From: Nitrososphaerota archaeon
GTDB taxonomy: Archaea > Thermoproteota > Nitrososphaeria > Nitrososphaerales > Nitrosopumilaceae
Direction of reading: 5' to 3'
DNA: 13,338 nt
NCBI GenBank assembly: GCA_016871975.1
Contig: VHBM01000031.1
Coordinates: 1 to 13,338, forward strand
Position numbers and translations under genes: made by a program. This document shows, piece after piece, positions 1 through 6,357 of the stretch (positions are counted from its first letter, which is position 1; each line of letters opens with the position of its first letter). Below the pieces are notes generated by a model. The model saw only the letters and a list, made by a program, of their open reading frames with translations. It did no database searches and was not told the DNA's origin.

Positions 1-1243
1 ACTTTTACAAAAAATTGCAAAAACAGCAATGCAAACAAAACTTGTCAGAAAAGATTCCAGTCATCTATCTGATCTAGTTGTAAAAGCTGTACTATCTGTT
101 GCTGAAAAAGATGGTGAAGAATATCATGTTGATGAAGATGATATTAAAGTAGAAAAGAAAGCTGGAGGATCAATTAAAGACTCATTATTAATTGAAGGAA
201 TAGTTCTTGATAAAGAAGTAGTTCATGCAGGAATGCCAAAAAAAGCCGTTGACGCAAAAATTGCACTTGTAAACACCGCACTTGAAATTAATAAAACAGA
301 AACTGATGCTAAAATTAACATCTCAAACCCACAGCAATTGAAAACATTCCTAGATGAAGAAAATAGAATGCTAAAAACCATGGTTGATAAAGTTGTTGCA
401 TCAGGCGCTACTGTTCTCATCTGCCAAAAGGGCGTTGATGATATGGTACAACACTACCTTGCAAAAGCAGGAATACTAACAGTAAGACGAGTAAAAGAAA
501 GTGATATGACAAAACTTGCAAAAGCAACAGGTGGTAGGATTACAACAAATCTTGATGATCTGTTTGAAAAAGATCTTGGTGCTGCCCAACTAGTTGAAGA
601 AAGAAAAATTGAAGAGGATAGATGGGTTTTCATTGAAGGATGCAGACATCCAAAATCAGTCTCTCTTTTACTACGTGGTGGTTCACAAAGAGTTGTTGAT
701 GAAGTAGAAAGATCAGTTCATGATTCTATAATGGTTGTAAAAGACGTAATGGAGATGCCTTCTATAGTTGCAGGCGGTGGTGCACCTGAAACTTATACTG
801 CAACAAAACTAAGAACATGGTCAAAGACATTAGAAGGCCGTGAACAGTTAGCAGCTGAAAAATTTGCAGAGGCTCTAGAATCTATCCCACTTACACTAGC
901 TGAAAATGCAGGAATGGATCCAATTGATACACTCACAAACCTTCGCTCAAAGCAGCTAAAAGGCGAGAAATGGATAGGCGTTGATGTCATGAAAGCAAAA
1001 GTTGCAAACATGAAATCAAGTGATATAATTGAACCTTTAGCTGTTAAACAACAAATTGTATCTGCCGCTACTGAGGCAGCATGTATGATACTAAGAATTG
1101 ATGATGTAATAGCTACATCCAAAGCTGCTGGCCCACCACATGGTGGTGAGGGCGGTATGCCTCCTGGCGGTATGCCCGGCATGGGAATGGGCGGCATGGG
1201 TGGTATGGGTGGCATGCCAGACATGGGCGGCATGGACATGTAG
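1..1243 (+). CDS. Thermosome (group II chaperonin) subunit, 5'-truncated by window edge
   Basis: ATP-dependent chaperonin subunit that forms the double-ring, lid-containing cytosolic folding cage of archaea. The frame is open from base 2, and the residues before the first in-window ATG at 29 (LLQKIAKTA) match the family, so that ATG is internal. About 413 codons are present. Full-length subunits are usually about 540-570 residues, so the N-terminal equatorial part with the first ATP-binding motif lies outside the window. Visible signatures are the apical-domain stretch around 300-720, the nucleotide-binding GGGAPE motif near 772-789, the AGMDPIDTL motif near 907-933, and a C-terminal tail of GGM/GMGGMGGM repeats that projects into the ring cavity. 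The stop is followed after 3 bp by the next gene on the same strand, so the two are probably co-transcribed. Thaumarchaea carry more than one thermosome paralogue; which one this is cannot be decided here. Confidence 0.97.
   Translation, partial: LLQKIAKTAMQTKLVRKDSSHLSDLVVKAVLSVAEKDGEEYHVDEDDIKVEKKAGGSIKDSLLIEGIVLDKEVVHAGMPKKAVDAKIALVNTALEINKTETDAKINISNPQQLKTFLDEENRMLKTMVDKVVASGATVLICQKGVDDMVQHYLAKAGILTVRRVKESDMTKLAKATGGRITTNLDDLFEKDLGAAQLVEERKIEEDRWVFIEGCRHPKSVSLLLRGGSQRVVDEVERSVHDSIMVVKDVMEMPSIVAGGGAPETYTATKLRTWSKTLEGREQLAAEKFAEALESIPLTLAENAGMDPIDTLTNLRSKQLKGEKWIGVDVMKAKVANMKSSDIIEPLAVKQQIVSAATEAACMILRIDDVIATSKAAGPPHGGEGGMPPGGMPGMGMGGMGGMGGMPDMGGMDM
1142..1240 (+). repeat. GGM-encoding low-complexity tail of the thermosome gene
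   Basis: This is a G-rich imperfect repeat of GGCATG/GGTATG units in otherwise AT-rich DNA, encoding the Gly-Met tail of the chaperonin. It is in frame and belongs to the gene. The repeats also open long spurious frames on both strands, which I do not call as genes. Confidence 0.85.
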
Positions 1244-1246
1244 ACA

Positions 1247-1651
1247 TTGGCTAAGAAGAAATTTTTCTATAAAAAAATCAAACAAACAGATTCTCAAAAA
1301 GATGAGACTACAAAGCCTTCAACTAGCGACAATGAGAAAAACATTCCAAAACAAAAACTAACAACCGAAAAAGGCTCTAAAATTCTTAGCGGGATAAAAT
1401 ATGTCTACATAACTGTTTTTTTTGCACTGTTAGCGGGATTTTTCAGTCCACTTATTACAGGTCAAAGTTTTGATCTTGTGATAATTGGAGTCATAATTCT
1501 ATTTGTGGGACTAGGAGGTGCAATTCTAGTCTATAAAGCAGCTACATCAGAAAAACATAGAATGATCTATCTTGGAAGCGGTTTTGCATTAATCATAATA
1601 TCATTAATCTTCATTTATGATATAATGGGAAAGCCATTGCTAACTTTCTAG
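1247..1651 (+). CDS. Small three-helix membrane protein of unknown function
   Basis: I do not recognise a family. The 134-residue product starts at a TTG 3 bp after the thermosome stop, so it is probably translated from the same transcript. Residues 1-48 are hydrophilic and lysine-rich (MAKKKFFYKK and onward), which suggests a cytosolic N-terminus. Three hydrophobic segments follow, at about residues 52-70, 76-97 and 106-125, and the protein ends shortly after the third helix. There is no signal peptide and no catalytic motif. The TTG is the first plausible start after the upstream stop. The stop codon lies in a CTAG palindrome that also provides the stop of the convergent glnA. The gene is real by length, codon pattern and tight packing; its role is unknown. 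Confidence 0.8.
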   Translation: MAKKKFFYKKIKQTDSQKDETTKPSTSDNEKNIPKQKLTTEKGSKILSGIKYVYITVFFALLAGFFSPLITGQSFDLVIIGVIILFVGLGGAILVYKAATSEKHRMIYLGSGFALIIISLIFIYDIMGKPLLTF

Positions 1652-3096
1652 ACATCAAAATAAAGATAAAACTCGTGAGGATGTGGCCTTAATGAAATCT
1701 CACGTTGATCTTTTCTTTCTAACTCAATTATCTTATCTATAACATCATTACTAAAAATCGGATTGAGAAACTTTCTATCACTTTCAAGTTCATCAAGTGC
1801 TTCCCCTAAAGTAGACGGAAGAACTCCTATGCCCCTCTTCTTTCGTTCTGCTTTTGTCATCTTGTAAATATCTTCATGAATCTGCTCACCGGGCTCTAAC
1901 TTTTTCTTAATTCCATCAAGACCTGCAGCTAATACTGCTGCAAAAACAAGATATGGATTTGATGAAGGATCTGGGGCTCTAAACTCTAGTCTTTTTAGAT
2001 ATGAATATTTTGTGCCTTTGAAATGTTGAGGCATTCTAACTATTGCAGATCTATTACTTGCACTCCATGCTATGTAAGTAGGAGCTTCATAACCTGGTAC
2101 AAGTCTGTGGTATGAATTAGTAGTAGGATTTGTGATAGCAGAAAGAGCCTTTGCGTGATTAATTATACCGCCACAAAAATATCTCCCAACTTGACTAAGC
2201 TCATCCTTATCATTTTCATCAAAGAATGCATTTTTCTCATCCTTCCATAGACTAACATTGGTATGCATTCCAGAACCCGCATCCATAGAAATCGGCTTTG
2301 GCATCATTGTGGCAACTTTGTGGAACTTTTGTGCTATGTTTCGTACTACAAACTTGTAGGTTTGCGTTGCATCTCCAGCATTTGTTAGAAAATCATACTT
2401 TATGTCAATCTCACACTGGCCAGCAGTTGCAACTTCATGATGATGATTATCACATAAAATCCCAAAAGATTCGTTTAACACATCTACACATTCATTACGA
2501 AATGGTGTCAAGGTATCAGAAGGAGTGCTTGGATAGTATCCTTCTTTAAGACCCATCGGATATCCAGTTCCCTCTTGGCTCCATGGTGCCTCTATTGATT
2601 CAATTGAATATGATTGACCCTTGTAAGGTGTTAATACATCCCAATGCACTTTATCAAAAACAAAAAACTCTACTTCAGGCCCCCAACAACTATCATCAAA
2701 ACCTTGAGCCTTTAGATAACTCTCTGCCTTTTGTGCTATGCCTCTAGGATCTCTTTCTAATCTACCTCTTCCACCACCCCAATAAACATCACAGATAAGT
2801 CGTGCAGTTTTCTTTTCTGTCATCCATGGTATGGCAGCATAAGAGTTTGGATCTGGTTTGAGTATAAGATCAGAGTCATCAATGGTAGTAAAACCTACAA
2901 TTGATGAACCATCAAGTTTTGGCAGCCCATCTTGCATCTGTTCTGGCGTGAACATATCTGCAGATATTGTAGTATGATGAAATCTACCAAGCAAGCTAGA
3001 AAACTGCAGATCTATAAACTTGATCTGTTCATGTTTTATTTTTGAAAAAACTTCATCAGGAGAATATGTTATTTTTGTATCCTTTCCACCAATCAC
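1648..3096 (-). CDS. glnA: Type I glutamine synthetase
   Basis: Catalyses ATP-dependent condensation of glutamate and ammonia to glutamine, the main ammonium-assimilation step, in the cytosol as a dodecamer. In the longest frame (506 codons from a TTG at 3168) the family landmarks are clear: GPEVEFFVFD near 163-172, NHHHEVATAGQCEID near 241-255 with metal-ligand residues, GSGMHTN near 298-304, NRSAIVRMP near 372-380, and LEFRAPDPSSNPYL near 394-407. The first ~25 residues of the longest frame do not look like the family; homology begins at about TKITYSPDEV. I prefer the GTG at 3096 (482 aa), with a TTG at 3108 as the alternative. Both lie 10-22 nt after a start site predicted from a TATA-like box at 3141-3149. 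The longest frame would overlap the GINS start. EDIYKM near 432 aligns with the region of the adenylylation Tyr of bacterial enzymes, but adenylylation cannot be inferred. Confidence 0.96.
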   Translation of the reverse strand: MIGGKDTKITYSPDEVFSKIKHEQIKFIDLQFSSLLGRFHHTTISADMFTPEQMQDGLPKLDGSSIVGFTTIDDSDLILKPDPNSYAAIPWMTEKKTARLICDVYWGGGRGRLERDPRGIAQKAESYLKAQGFDDSCWGPEVEFFVFDKVHWDVLTPYKGQSYSIESIEAPWSQEGTGYPMGLKEGYYPSTPSDTLTPFRNECVDVLNESFGILCDNHHHEVATAGQCEIDIKYDFLTNAGDATQTYKFVVRNIAQKFHKVATMMPKPISMDAGSGMHTNVSLWKDEKNAFFDENDKDELSQVGRYFCGGIINHAKALSAITNPTTNSYHRLVPGYEAPTYIAWSASNRSAIVRMPQHFKGTKYSYLKRLEFRAPDPSSNPYLVFAAVLAAGLDGIKKKLEPGEQIHEDIYKMTKAERKKRGIGVLPSTLGEALDELESDRKFLNPIFSNDVIDKIIELERKDQREISLRPHPHEFYLYFDV

Positions 3097-3140
3097 TTTA
3101 TATGGCAATTTTGTATTCCAGCTAACACAAATAGTTCCAC

Positions 3141-3149
3141 CATTTAAGG
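3141..3149. promoter_or_regulatory. Candidate TATA box between glnA and the GINS gene
   Basis: The sequence catttaagg reads as CCTTAAATG on the minus strand. It lies 36-48 bp upstream of the preferred glnA starts. On the plus strand it is only about 18 bp from the GINS ATG, which is short for a TATA box, so use by the GINS gene is doubtful; ctttatat at 3096-3103 is an alternative there. Confidence 0.35.
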
Positions 3150-3162
3150 TTGTTGATGTTTG

Positions 3163-3708
3163 ATGCAAGAAACAGAAATTGATGTAAACTCATTGTATGC
3201 CGCTTTATTACGCGAAACTGAAAACGATACAATACAAGAAGTTTCTCCAGATCTTTACATCTTGATTTCTAATTTCATTAGCAAACTAAAAAGTGAGGGA
3301 TATGATGGAGTTGAATCAAAAATAAAAGATACATTAATTCTAATCATCACAGACATTGTTTCACTTTTTTTAAAAATTAGACTTGAAAAAGCAGCGAATA
3401 CAACTTATACCAATCTAATGAACGAAGAAAAATTTATTTTAGACGCACAAGCTGAAATGGAAGAAAGAAAAGAAACAATCCTTTCTGGATTATTAAATGG
3501 AAAATCTAAACTCCTAGAATCAATATCACAAAAGCACAAAACAAAACCAATTGTAGTACGTTTTCTAAAAGAGATTGATCAAATAGTTGGTGCTGATCTA
3601 GAGAAATATGGTCCTTTTAAGGTAGAAGATATCGCGACGATTCCTTATGAGAATGCACAAGCGCTCATAACAAAAAATGCTGTAGCAAAAATTCATTGGG
3701 CAGACTAG
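3163..3708 (+). CDS. GINS complex subunit, GINS51/GINS15-like
   Basis: A 181-residue protein matching the archaeal GINS15/51 architecture. It has an N-terminal SLYAALLRE segment followed by an alpha-helical A domain. A small C-terminal beta-rich B domain, from about residue 128, shows VVRFLKEIDQIVGAD, then EKYGPF and IATIPYENAQALI. The IVGxD…YGPF…DxAxIPxxNAxxL pattern is characteristic of the B domain. GINS links MCM helicase, the Cdc45/RecJ-like protein and primase/polymerase at the replication fork. The start is the ATG at 3163; a TTG immediately before it at 3160 would add one residue. The gene is divergent from glnA and 27 bp upstream of a small membrane gene. Identification rests on recalled family motifs; the B domain is persuasive, the subunit subtype less certain. 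Confidence 0.85.
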   Translation: MQETEIDVNSLYAALLRETENDTIQEVSPDLYILISNFISKLKSEGYDGVESKIKDTLILIITDIVSLFLKIRLEKAANTTYTNLMNEEKFILDAQAEMEERKETILSGLLNGKSKLLESISQKHKTKPIVVRFLKEIDQIVGADLEKYGPFKVEDIATIPYENAQALITKNAVAKIHWAD

Positions 3709-3735
3709 AAATCACACCTAGAACCAGTGTAAATA

Positions 3736-4011
3736 ATGTCCCATCTTGATATCGATGTAGTTGATTTTCTTTTAATAACAATATATCCAGTAATAGGGCT
3801 CTTTATAGCAGAGACAATCAGCAGAAAACTCAAGATCCCTTCTTGGTTGAAACTAATCACACAAGGAATCATTTCAGTAGCATTTGCAATAGCATACATC
3901 ACAGTAATCACCGCACATTGGCTTACATCGATTGTCTTGTTTGCACTAGCTATAACGCTTTTTTATCAAGCACGACGTGCAAAAACTCATCCGAACAAAT
4001 CAGTATACTGA
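3736..4011 (+). CDS. Small membrane protein of unknown function
   Basis: A 91-residue product starting at ATG 3736, 27 bp after the GINS stop on the same strand, probably in the same transcript because no clear TATA box lies in the spacer. Three hydrophobic stretches are visible, at about residues 8-26, 38-59 and 61-80, followed by a basic tail (QARRAKTHPNK). The second and third are nearly continuous and form a helical hairpin with a His-Trp at the turn. There is no signal peptide, no conserved catalytic residue and no family I recognise. It ends 2 bp before the stop of the convergent AN1 gene. Confidence 0.7.
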   Translation: MSHLDIDVVDFLLITIYPVIGLFIAETISRKLKIPSWLKLITQGIISVAFAIAYITVITAHWLTSIVLFALAITLFYQARRAKTHPNKSVY

Positions 4012-4013
4012 CC

Positions 4014-4232
4014 CTATCTAAATCTGCCAAACATTTTTTTAAAAAAACCTGAACTATTCTTGTCTCGAATTACTCTTCTTTCTCCAAACCTCTTAACTCT
4101 AAGATGAGATAATTTGACACATCTATGTTCCTCAGGCAGTCTATGTTCAGCACAAAAAGGATCTTTACAATAATTACACTCAAAAGGCATATCTTGCATT
4201 TCTCCACAATACGCGCATTTTGCGGCATTCAT
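4014..4232 (-). CDS. AN1-type zinc-finger protein
   Basis: A 72-residue protein with a complete AN1 zinc finger at its N-terminus. The ligands are C6, C9, C19, C22, C27, H30, H36 and C38, with spacing C-x2-C-x9-C-x2-C-x4-C-x2-H-x5-H-x-C, which binds two zinc ions. A basic tail of about 34 residues (KRFGERR, then FFKKMFGRF) follows. In eukaryotes AN1 domains occur in ubiquitin- and proteasome-linked stress proteins; the archaeal role is unknown. I chose ATG 4232 over the longer ATG 4250 (78 aa) because a TATA-like TTTATTAAA at 4254-4262 is centred 26 bp upstream of 4232, fitting a leaderless start, and the finger then begins within six residues. With 4250 the box would be only 8 bp from the start. 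Confidence 0.88.
   Translation of the reverse strand: MNAAKCAYCGEMQDMPFECNYCKDPFCAEHRLPEEHRCVKLSHLRVKRFGERRVIRDKNSSGFFKKMFGRFR
4034..4047. terminator. T7A7 tract, candidate archaeal terminator for the 3163-4011 unit
   Basis: Seven T followed by seven A begins 23 bp after the stop of the small membrane gene. T-runs terminate archaeal RNA polymerase, so this fits the plus-strand unit. The tract also lies inside the 3' end of the AN1 coding region on the other strand, where it encodes Phe-Phe-Lys-Lys. Confidence 0.4.
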
Positions 4233-4253
4233 GAAAAAAACTAACTTCATTTC

Positions 4254-4262
4254 TTTAATAAA
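4254..4262 (-). promoter_or_regulatory. Candidate TATA box of the AN1 gene
   Basis: TTTATTAAA on the minus strand is centred 26 bp before ATG 4232, the spacing expected for a leaderless archaeal transcript. Confidence 0.5.
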
Positions 4263-4310
4263 TCATAGTTAAAAAAACAAATTTTGTAAACGTATAACTC
4301 TCTGAGCACT

Positions 4311-4321
4311 AAAATATATTT
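4311..4321 (+). promoter_or_regulatory. Candidate TATA box of the short-chain dehydrogenase gene
   Basis: AAAATATATTT is centred at about 4316. A start site about 26 bp downstream would leave a leader of roughly 10 nt before ATG 4352. It is the only strong TATA-like element in this spacer on this strand. Confidence 0.5.
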
Positions 4322-4351
4322 ACAGTACAAAGCAGCTTGTAATAGATTCTC

Positions 4352-5092
4352 ATGATTGAGGGAAAGGTTGCAATAGTTACAGGTGCAAGCAGTGGAATTG
4401 GTTATGCTACTGCAATCGCTCTCTCAAAAAGTGGTGCTAAGGTTGCAATTGGGGCAAGACGAACAGAGTTATTAGATAAACTTCAAAACGAAATCATAAA
4501 AAGTGGTGGAGATGTTTTTTCACAAAAACTAGATGTAACACAAAAGTCGGATTGTGATTCATTTGTGAAAGCCACAGTAAAAAAATATGGTACAATAGAT
4601 ATTTTGGTAAATAACGCAGGTCTGATGCCTCTAAGTTTTGTAAAAAAGCTGAAAATCGATGAATGGGATAAAATGATTGATGTTAACATTAAAGGCGTGT
4701 TGTATTGTACGGCTGCAGTACTGCCATACATGTTAGAAAAACAATCAGGCCACATAATCAACATATCATCAGTAGCTGGAAGAATTGTTTTCCCAGCAGG
4801 AAGTGTCTATTGTGCAACAAAACATGCTGTAACTGCATTTAGTGAAGGACTACGACAAGAACTAAGCCCACGATCAAATATCAGAATCACAACAATTGAG
4901 CCAGGTGTAGTTGCAACAGAGCTTACAAATACGATAACTGATGATTCATTAAAAGGATTTGTTGAAAATACAAAAAAAATGGGAGCACTAAAAGCAGAAG
5001 ATATTGCAAACGCCATCTTATTTGCAGTACAGGCTCCAAATCACGTAAATGTAAATGAAGTCTTGATAAGACCAACTTCTCAAGAAAGATAA
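4352..5092 (+). CDS. Short-chain dehydrogenase/reductase (SDR), YdfG-like (COG4221 type)
   Basis: A 246-residue NAD(P)(H)-dependent oxidoreductase of the classical SDR fold. The nucleotide-binding TGASSGIG is at residues 10-17. An Arg-Arg pair at 36-37 after the second strand suggests NADP(H). NNAG is at 87-90, the catalytic tetrad is N112, S140, Y153 and K157 (spacing S-x12-Y-x3-K), and IEPG follows near 180. The C-terminal HVNVNEVLIRPTSQ resembles the HVNINTLEMMPVTQ end of E. coli YdfG, which reduces malonic semialdehyde and oxidises 3-hydroxy acids and serine. Length matches the family. The physiological substrate is not fixed by sequence; SDRs with this core act on many hydroxy or keto compounds. 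The gene stands alone with its own TATA-like box. Confidence 0.92.
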   Translation: MIEGKVAIVTGASSGIGYATAIALSKSGAKVAIGARRTELLDKLQNEIIKSGGDVFSQKLDVTQKSDCDSFVKATVKKYGTIDILVNNAGLMPLSFVKKLKIDEWDKMIDVNIKGVLYCTAAVLPYMLEKQSGHIINISSVAGRIVFPAGSVYCATKHAVTAFSEGLRQELSPRSNIRITTIEPGVVATELTNTITDDSLKGFVENTKKMGALKAEDIANAILFAVQAPNHVNVNEVLIRPTSQER

Positions 5093-5201
5093 TTTGTTTG
5101 ATCAATCTATTCATATTTTATTCTAGGTGCAGCTGAAAAGTCCGACAACACAACATAGGCACGAAAAAGAAAAATTCGAATCAGACAGATTAGAAAAGTG
5201 G

Positions 5202-5411
5202 CTATGACTTCTTTTCTTTTTCTTTTGTCATATGTTCTAAAAGAGCTTTAATTTCTACATTAAGATCATCGATATTTTTTGTAGTGTTAAATCTCTCAGG
5301 AAGGCCTCGCTTAAGATCTTCATCTTCTAACTCAACTCTTCTTTTTTGCTGACAATCTAAATGGTCTTCATCAGATGCTGAAATCTTGTGACAAATAGAA
5401 CAAACCTTCAA
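5202..5411 (-). CDS. Small putative zinc-binding protein
   Basis: A 69-residue, strongly charged protein. An N-terminal C4-x2-C7 pair and an H17-x2-C20 pair could form one zinc site, as in short ribbon or treble-clef fingers. The rest is predicted mostly helical and ends in a lysine-rich tail (KEKEKK). I do not recognise the family. The ATG at 5411 is supported by a TATA-like TTATTAAA centred about 28 bp upstream, implying a leaderless mRNA. That element is shared with the divergent tRNA-Pro. The plus-strand dehydrogenase ends 109 bp away from its 3' end, and the gap holds no clear gene. Confidence 0.7.
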   Translation of the reverse strand: MKVCSICHKISASDEDHLDCQQKRRVELEDEDLKRGLPERFNTTKNIDDLNVEIKALLEHMTKEKEKKS

Positions 5412-5435
5412 TGCAATAGTTGATTGATCCGACGA

Positions 5436-5443
5436 TTTAATAA
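5436..5443. promoter_or_regulatory. Palindromic TATA element shared by tRNA-Pro and the zinc protein gene
   Basis: TTTAATAA on the plus strand is centred about 29 bp before the mature tRNA 5' end. The same bases read TTATTAAA on the minus strand, centred about 28 bp before ATG 5411. One element therefore has suitable spacing for both divergent units, and no second TATA-like box is evident between them. Confidence 0.5.
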
Positions 5444-5468
5444 TTTCACTTCTTGCTTGAACATTTGA

Positions 5469-5544
5469 GGGGCCGTCGTCTAGTTTGGCTTATGATGCCA
5501 GCCTGGGGTGCTGGAGGTCGCAGGTTCAAATCCTGCCGGTCCCA
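5469..5544 (+). tRNA. tRNA-Pro (anticodon GGG)
   Basis: The cloverleaf folds completely. Acceptor GGGGCCG (5469-5475) pairs with CGGTCCC (5537-5543), with one G-U. The D arm contains the conserved GG. The anticodon stem CCAGC/GCTGG encloses a 7-nt loop CTGGGGT, so the anticodon is GGG at 5505-5507. The variable loop is 5 nt (AGGTC), and the T arm is GCAGG-TTCAAAT-CCTGC. Discriminator A is at 5544. There is no intron, and CCA is not encoded (CCC-A-TTAATT follows), so the CCA-adding enzyme is required. Confidence 0.96.
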
Positions 5545-5573
5545 TTAATTGCCAACAGATTCTTTATTCGAAA

Positions 5574-5579
5574 TTTTTT
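5574..5579 (+). terminator. T6 run, candidate terminator of tRNA-Pro
   Basis: Six T lie 30 bp after the tRNA and 5 bp before the 3' end of the convergent kinase gene. A T-run is the usual intrinsic stop for archaeal RNA polymerase; no hairpin is needed or seen. Confidence 0.4.
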
Positions 5580-5583
5580 GCTC

Positions 5584-6357
5584 TTATAACTTTAAAATAG
5601 TTAAAATCTTTTCAAAATTTTGTTGGCTCTGTTCTTGTTTATACAATCTTAAAGTCTTGATAATCTTATTTTTTGAAGGTAATCTGTATATTCTTCTAAC
5701 AATCTTTGATATTCCAGAGCCAATACAAATCGCTTGAGTAGCAGACGTAACATTAGAAACTCTCCTCTGCGTACTGGCACTCTCAAAGTCAATTACAGTT
5801 GTTTTTGATTTTCCGACGACTACGTGTTTTGAAATATTGCTTAATTCTCCATGATCCAGACCAACAGAGTCAAGACGATAACAATCCTCTAAAATCTTTT
5901 TTACTATTGATTTTAGTAGTTTGGCATCTTTCTTGCTCTTTAATCCACTTACCCACTCACTAATTTTTTTACCGGCCAAGTATTCCATTATCATAAAATT
6001 TCTACTCCTTGTTACTAGCAGGGGTCCAACATCTACATAATTTGCAATTTTCAGAAATTCTGCCTCTATTCCCATATCGGTTCTTGATGCATCAGTCCTA
6101 CGAATTTTTACTGCAACAAGTTTATTTTTCATTTTAGCTAAAACAACAACCCCAACATACCCTTTACCTAAAATGTTCAAGTTACCAATTTTTGATTGTC
6201 CTTGAAAAGATATACTCTGTATGCCAAGTTTTTTTAATTCAATAATCCTTGCTTTGATTTGTTTTTTGGTTGCTTTTGGATATCCAATTATCATAGAATA
6301 AGGTTCTTGAGATAATCTGTCAAGTGGATGAAAATATTGCATTATCTGTCGTGACAA
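5584..6357 (-). CDS. Predicted Ser/Thr protein kinase, archaeal RIO-like (COG2112 type)
   Basis: A 257-residue protein with a reduced eukaryotic-type kinase fold. A helical N-terminal part (LSQEPYS…YPKATKKQIKARIIELKKLG) precedes the glycine loop LGKGYVGVV at 63-71, the ATP-binding Lys K84 in AVKIRR, an acidic helix around E98/E100, the catalytic-loop equivalent DHGELSN at 168-174 and the metal-binding D190 in VIDFES. No activation-segment APE motif is obvious, as in RIO-type kinases. Note Glu at the position usually held by the catalytic Asp of HGDL. The longest start (6357) overlaps the end of cca by 38 bp; ATG 6342 is a close alternative. As third gene of the thpR-cca unit it may act on RNA or translation components, but this is only contextual. 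Confidence 0.85.
   Translation of the reverse strand: MSRQIMQYFHPLDRLSQEPYSMIIGYPKATKKQIKARIIELKKLGIQSISFQGQSKIGNLNILGKGYVGVVVLAKMKNKLVAVKIRRTDASRTDMGIEAEFLKIANYVDVGPLLVTRSRNFMIMEYLAGKKISEWVSGLKSKKDAKLLKSIVKKILEDCYRLDSVGLDHGELSNISKHVVVGKSKTTVIDFESASTQRRVSNVTSATQAICIGSGISKIVRRIYRLPSKNKIIKTLRLYKQEQSQQNFEKILTILKL

Noticed and set aside
793..1297. Long open frames antisense to, and in another frame of, the thermosome 3' end, rich in Pro/Met or His
   Set aside because: They are produced by the GGM-encoding repeat read in other frames. Their composition is implausible and the thermosome frame explains the DNA fully.
3097..3168. N-terminal extension of glutamine synthetase from TTG 3168
   Set aside because: The extra residues do not resemble the family, would overlap the GINS start, and lie upstream of and across the only TATA-like element for glnA.
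4233..4250. Longer start of the AN1 protein (six extra residues)
   Set aside because: The TATA-like box would be only 8 bp from that ATG. The internal ATG has the correct 26-bp spacing. It remains possible if another promoter is used.
5093..5201. C/D-box small RNA in the spacer
   Set aside because: No convincing pair of C (RTGATGA) and D (CTGA) boxes with suitable spacing is present.
5469..5544. Use of the tRNA 3' end as an integration (att) site
   Set aside because: No repeat of the tRNA 3' half is seen elsewhere in the window and no integrase is nearby.
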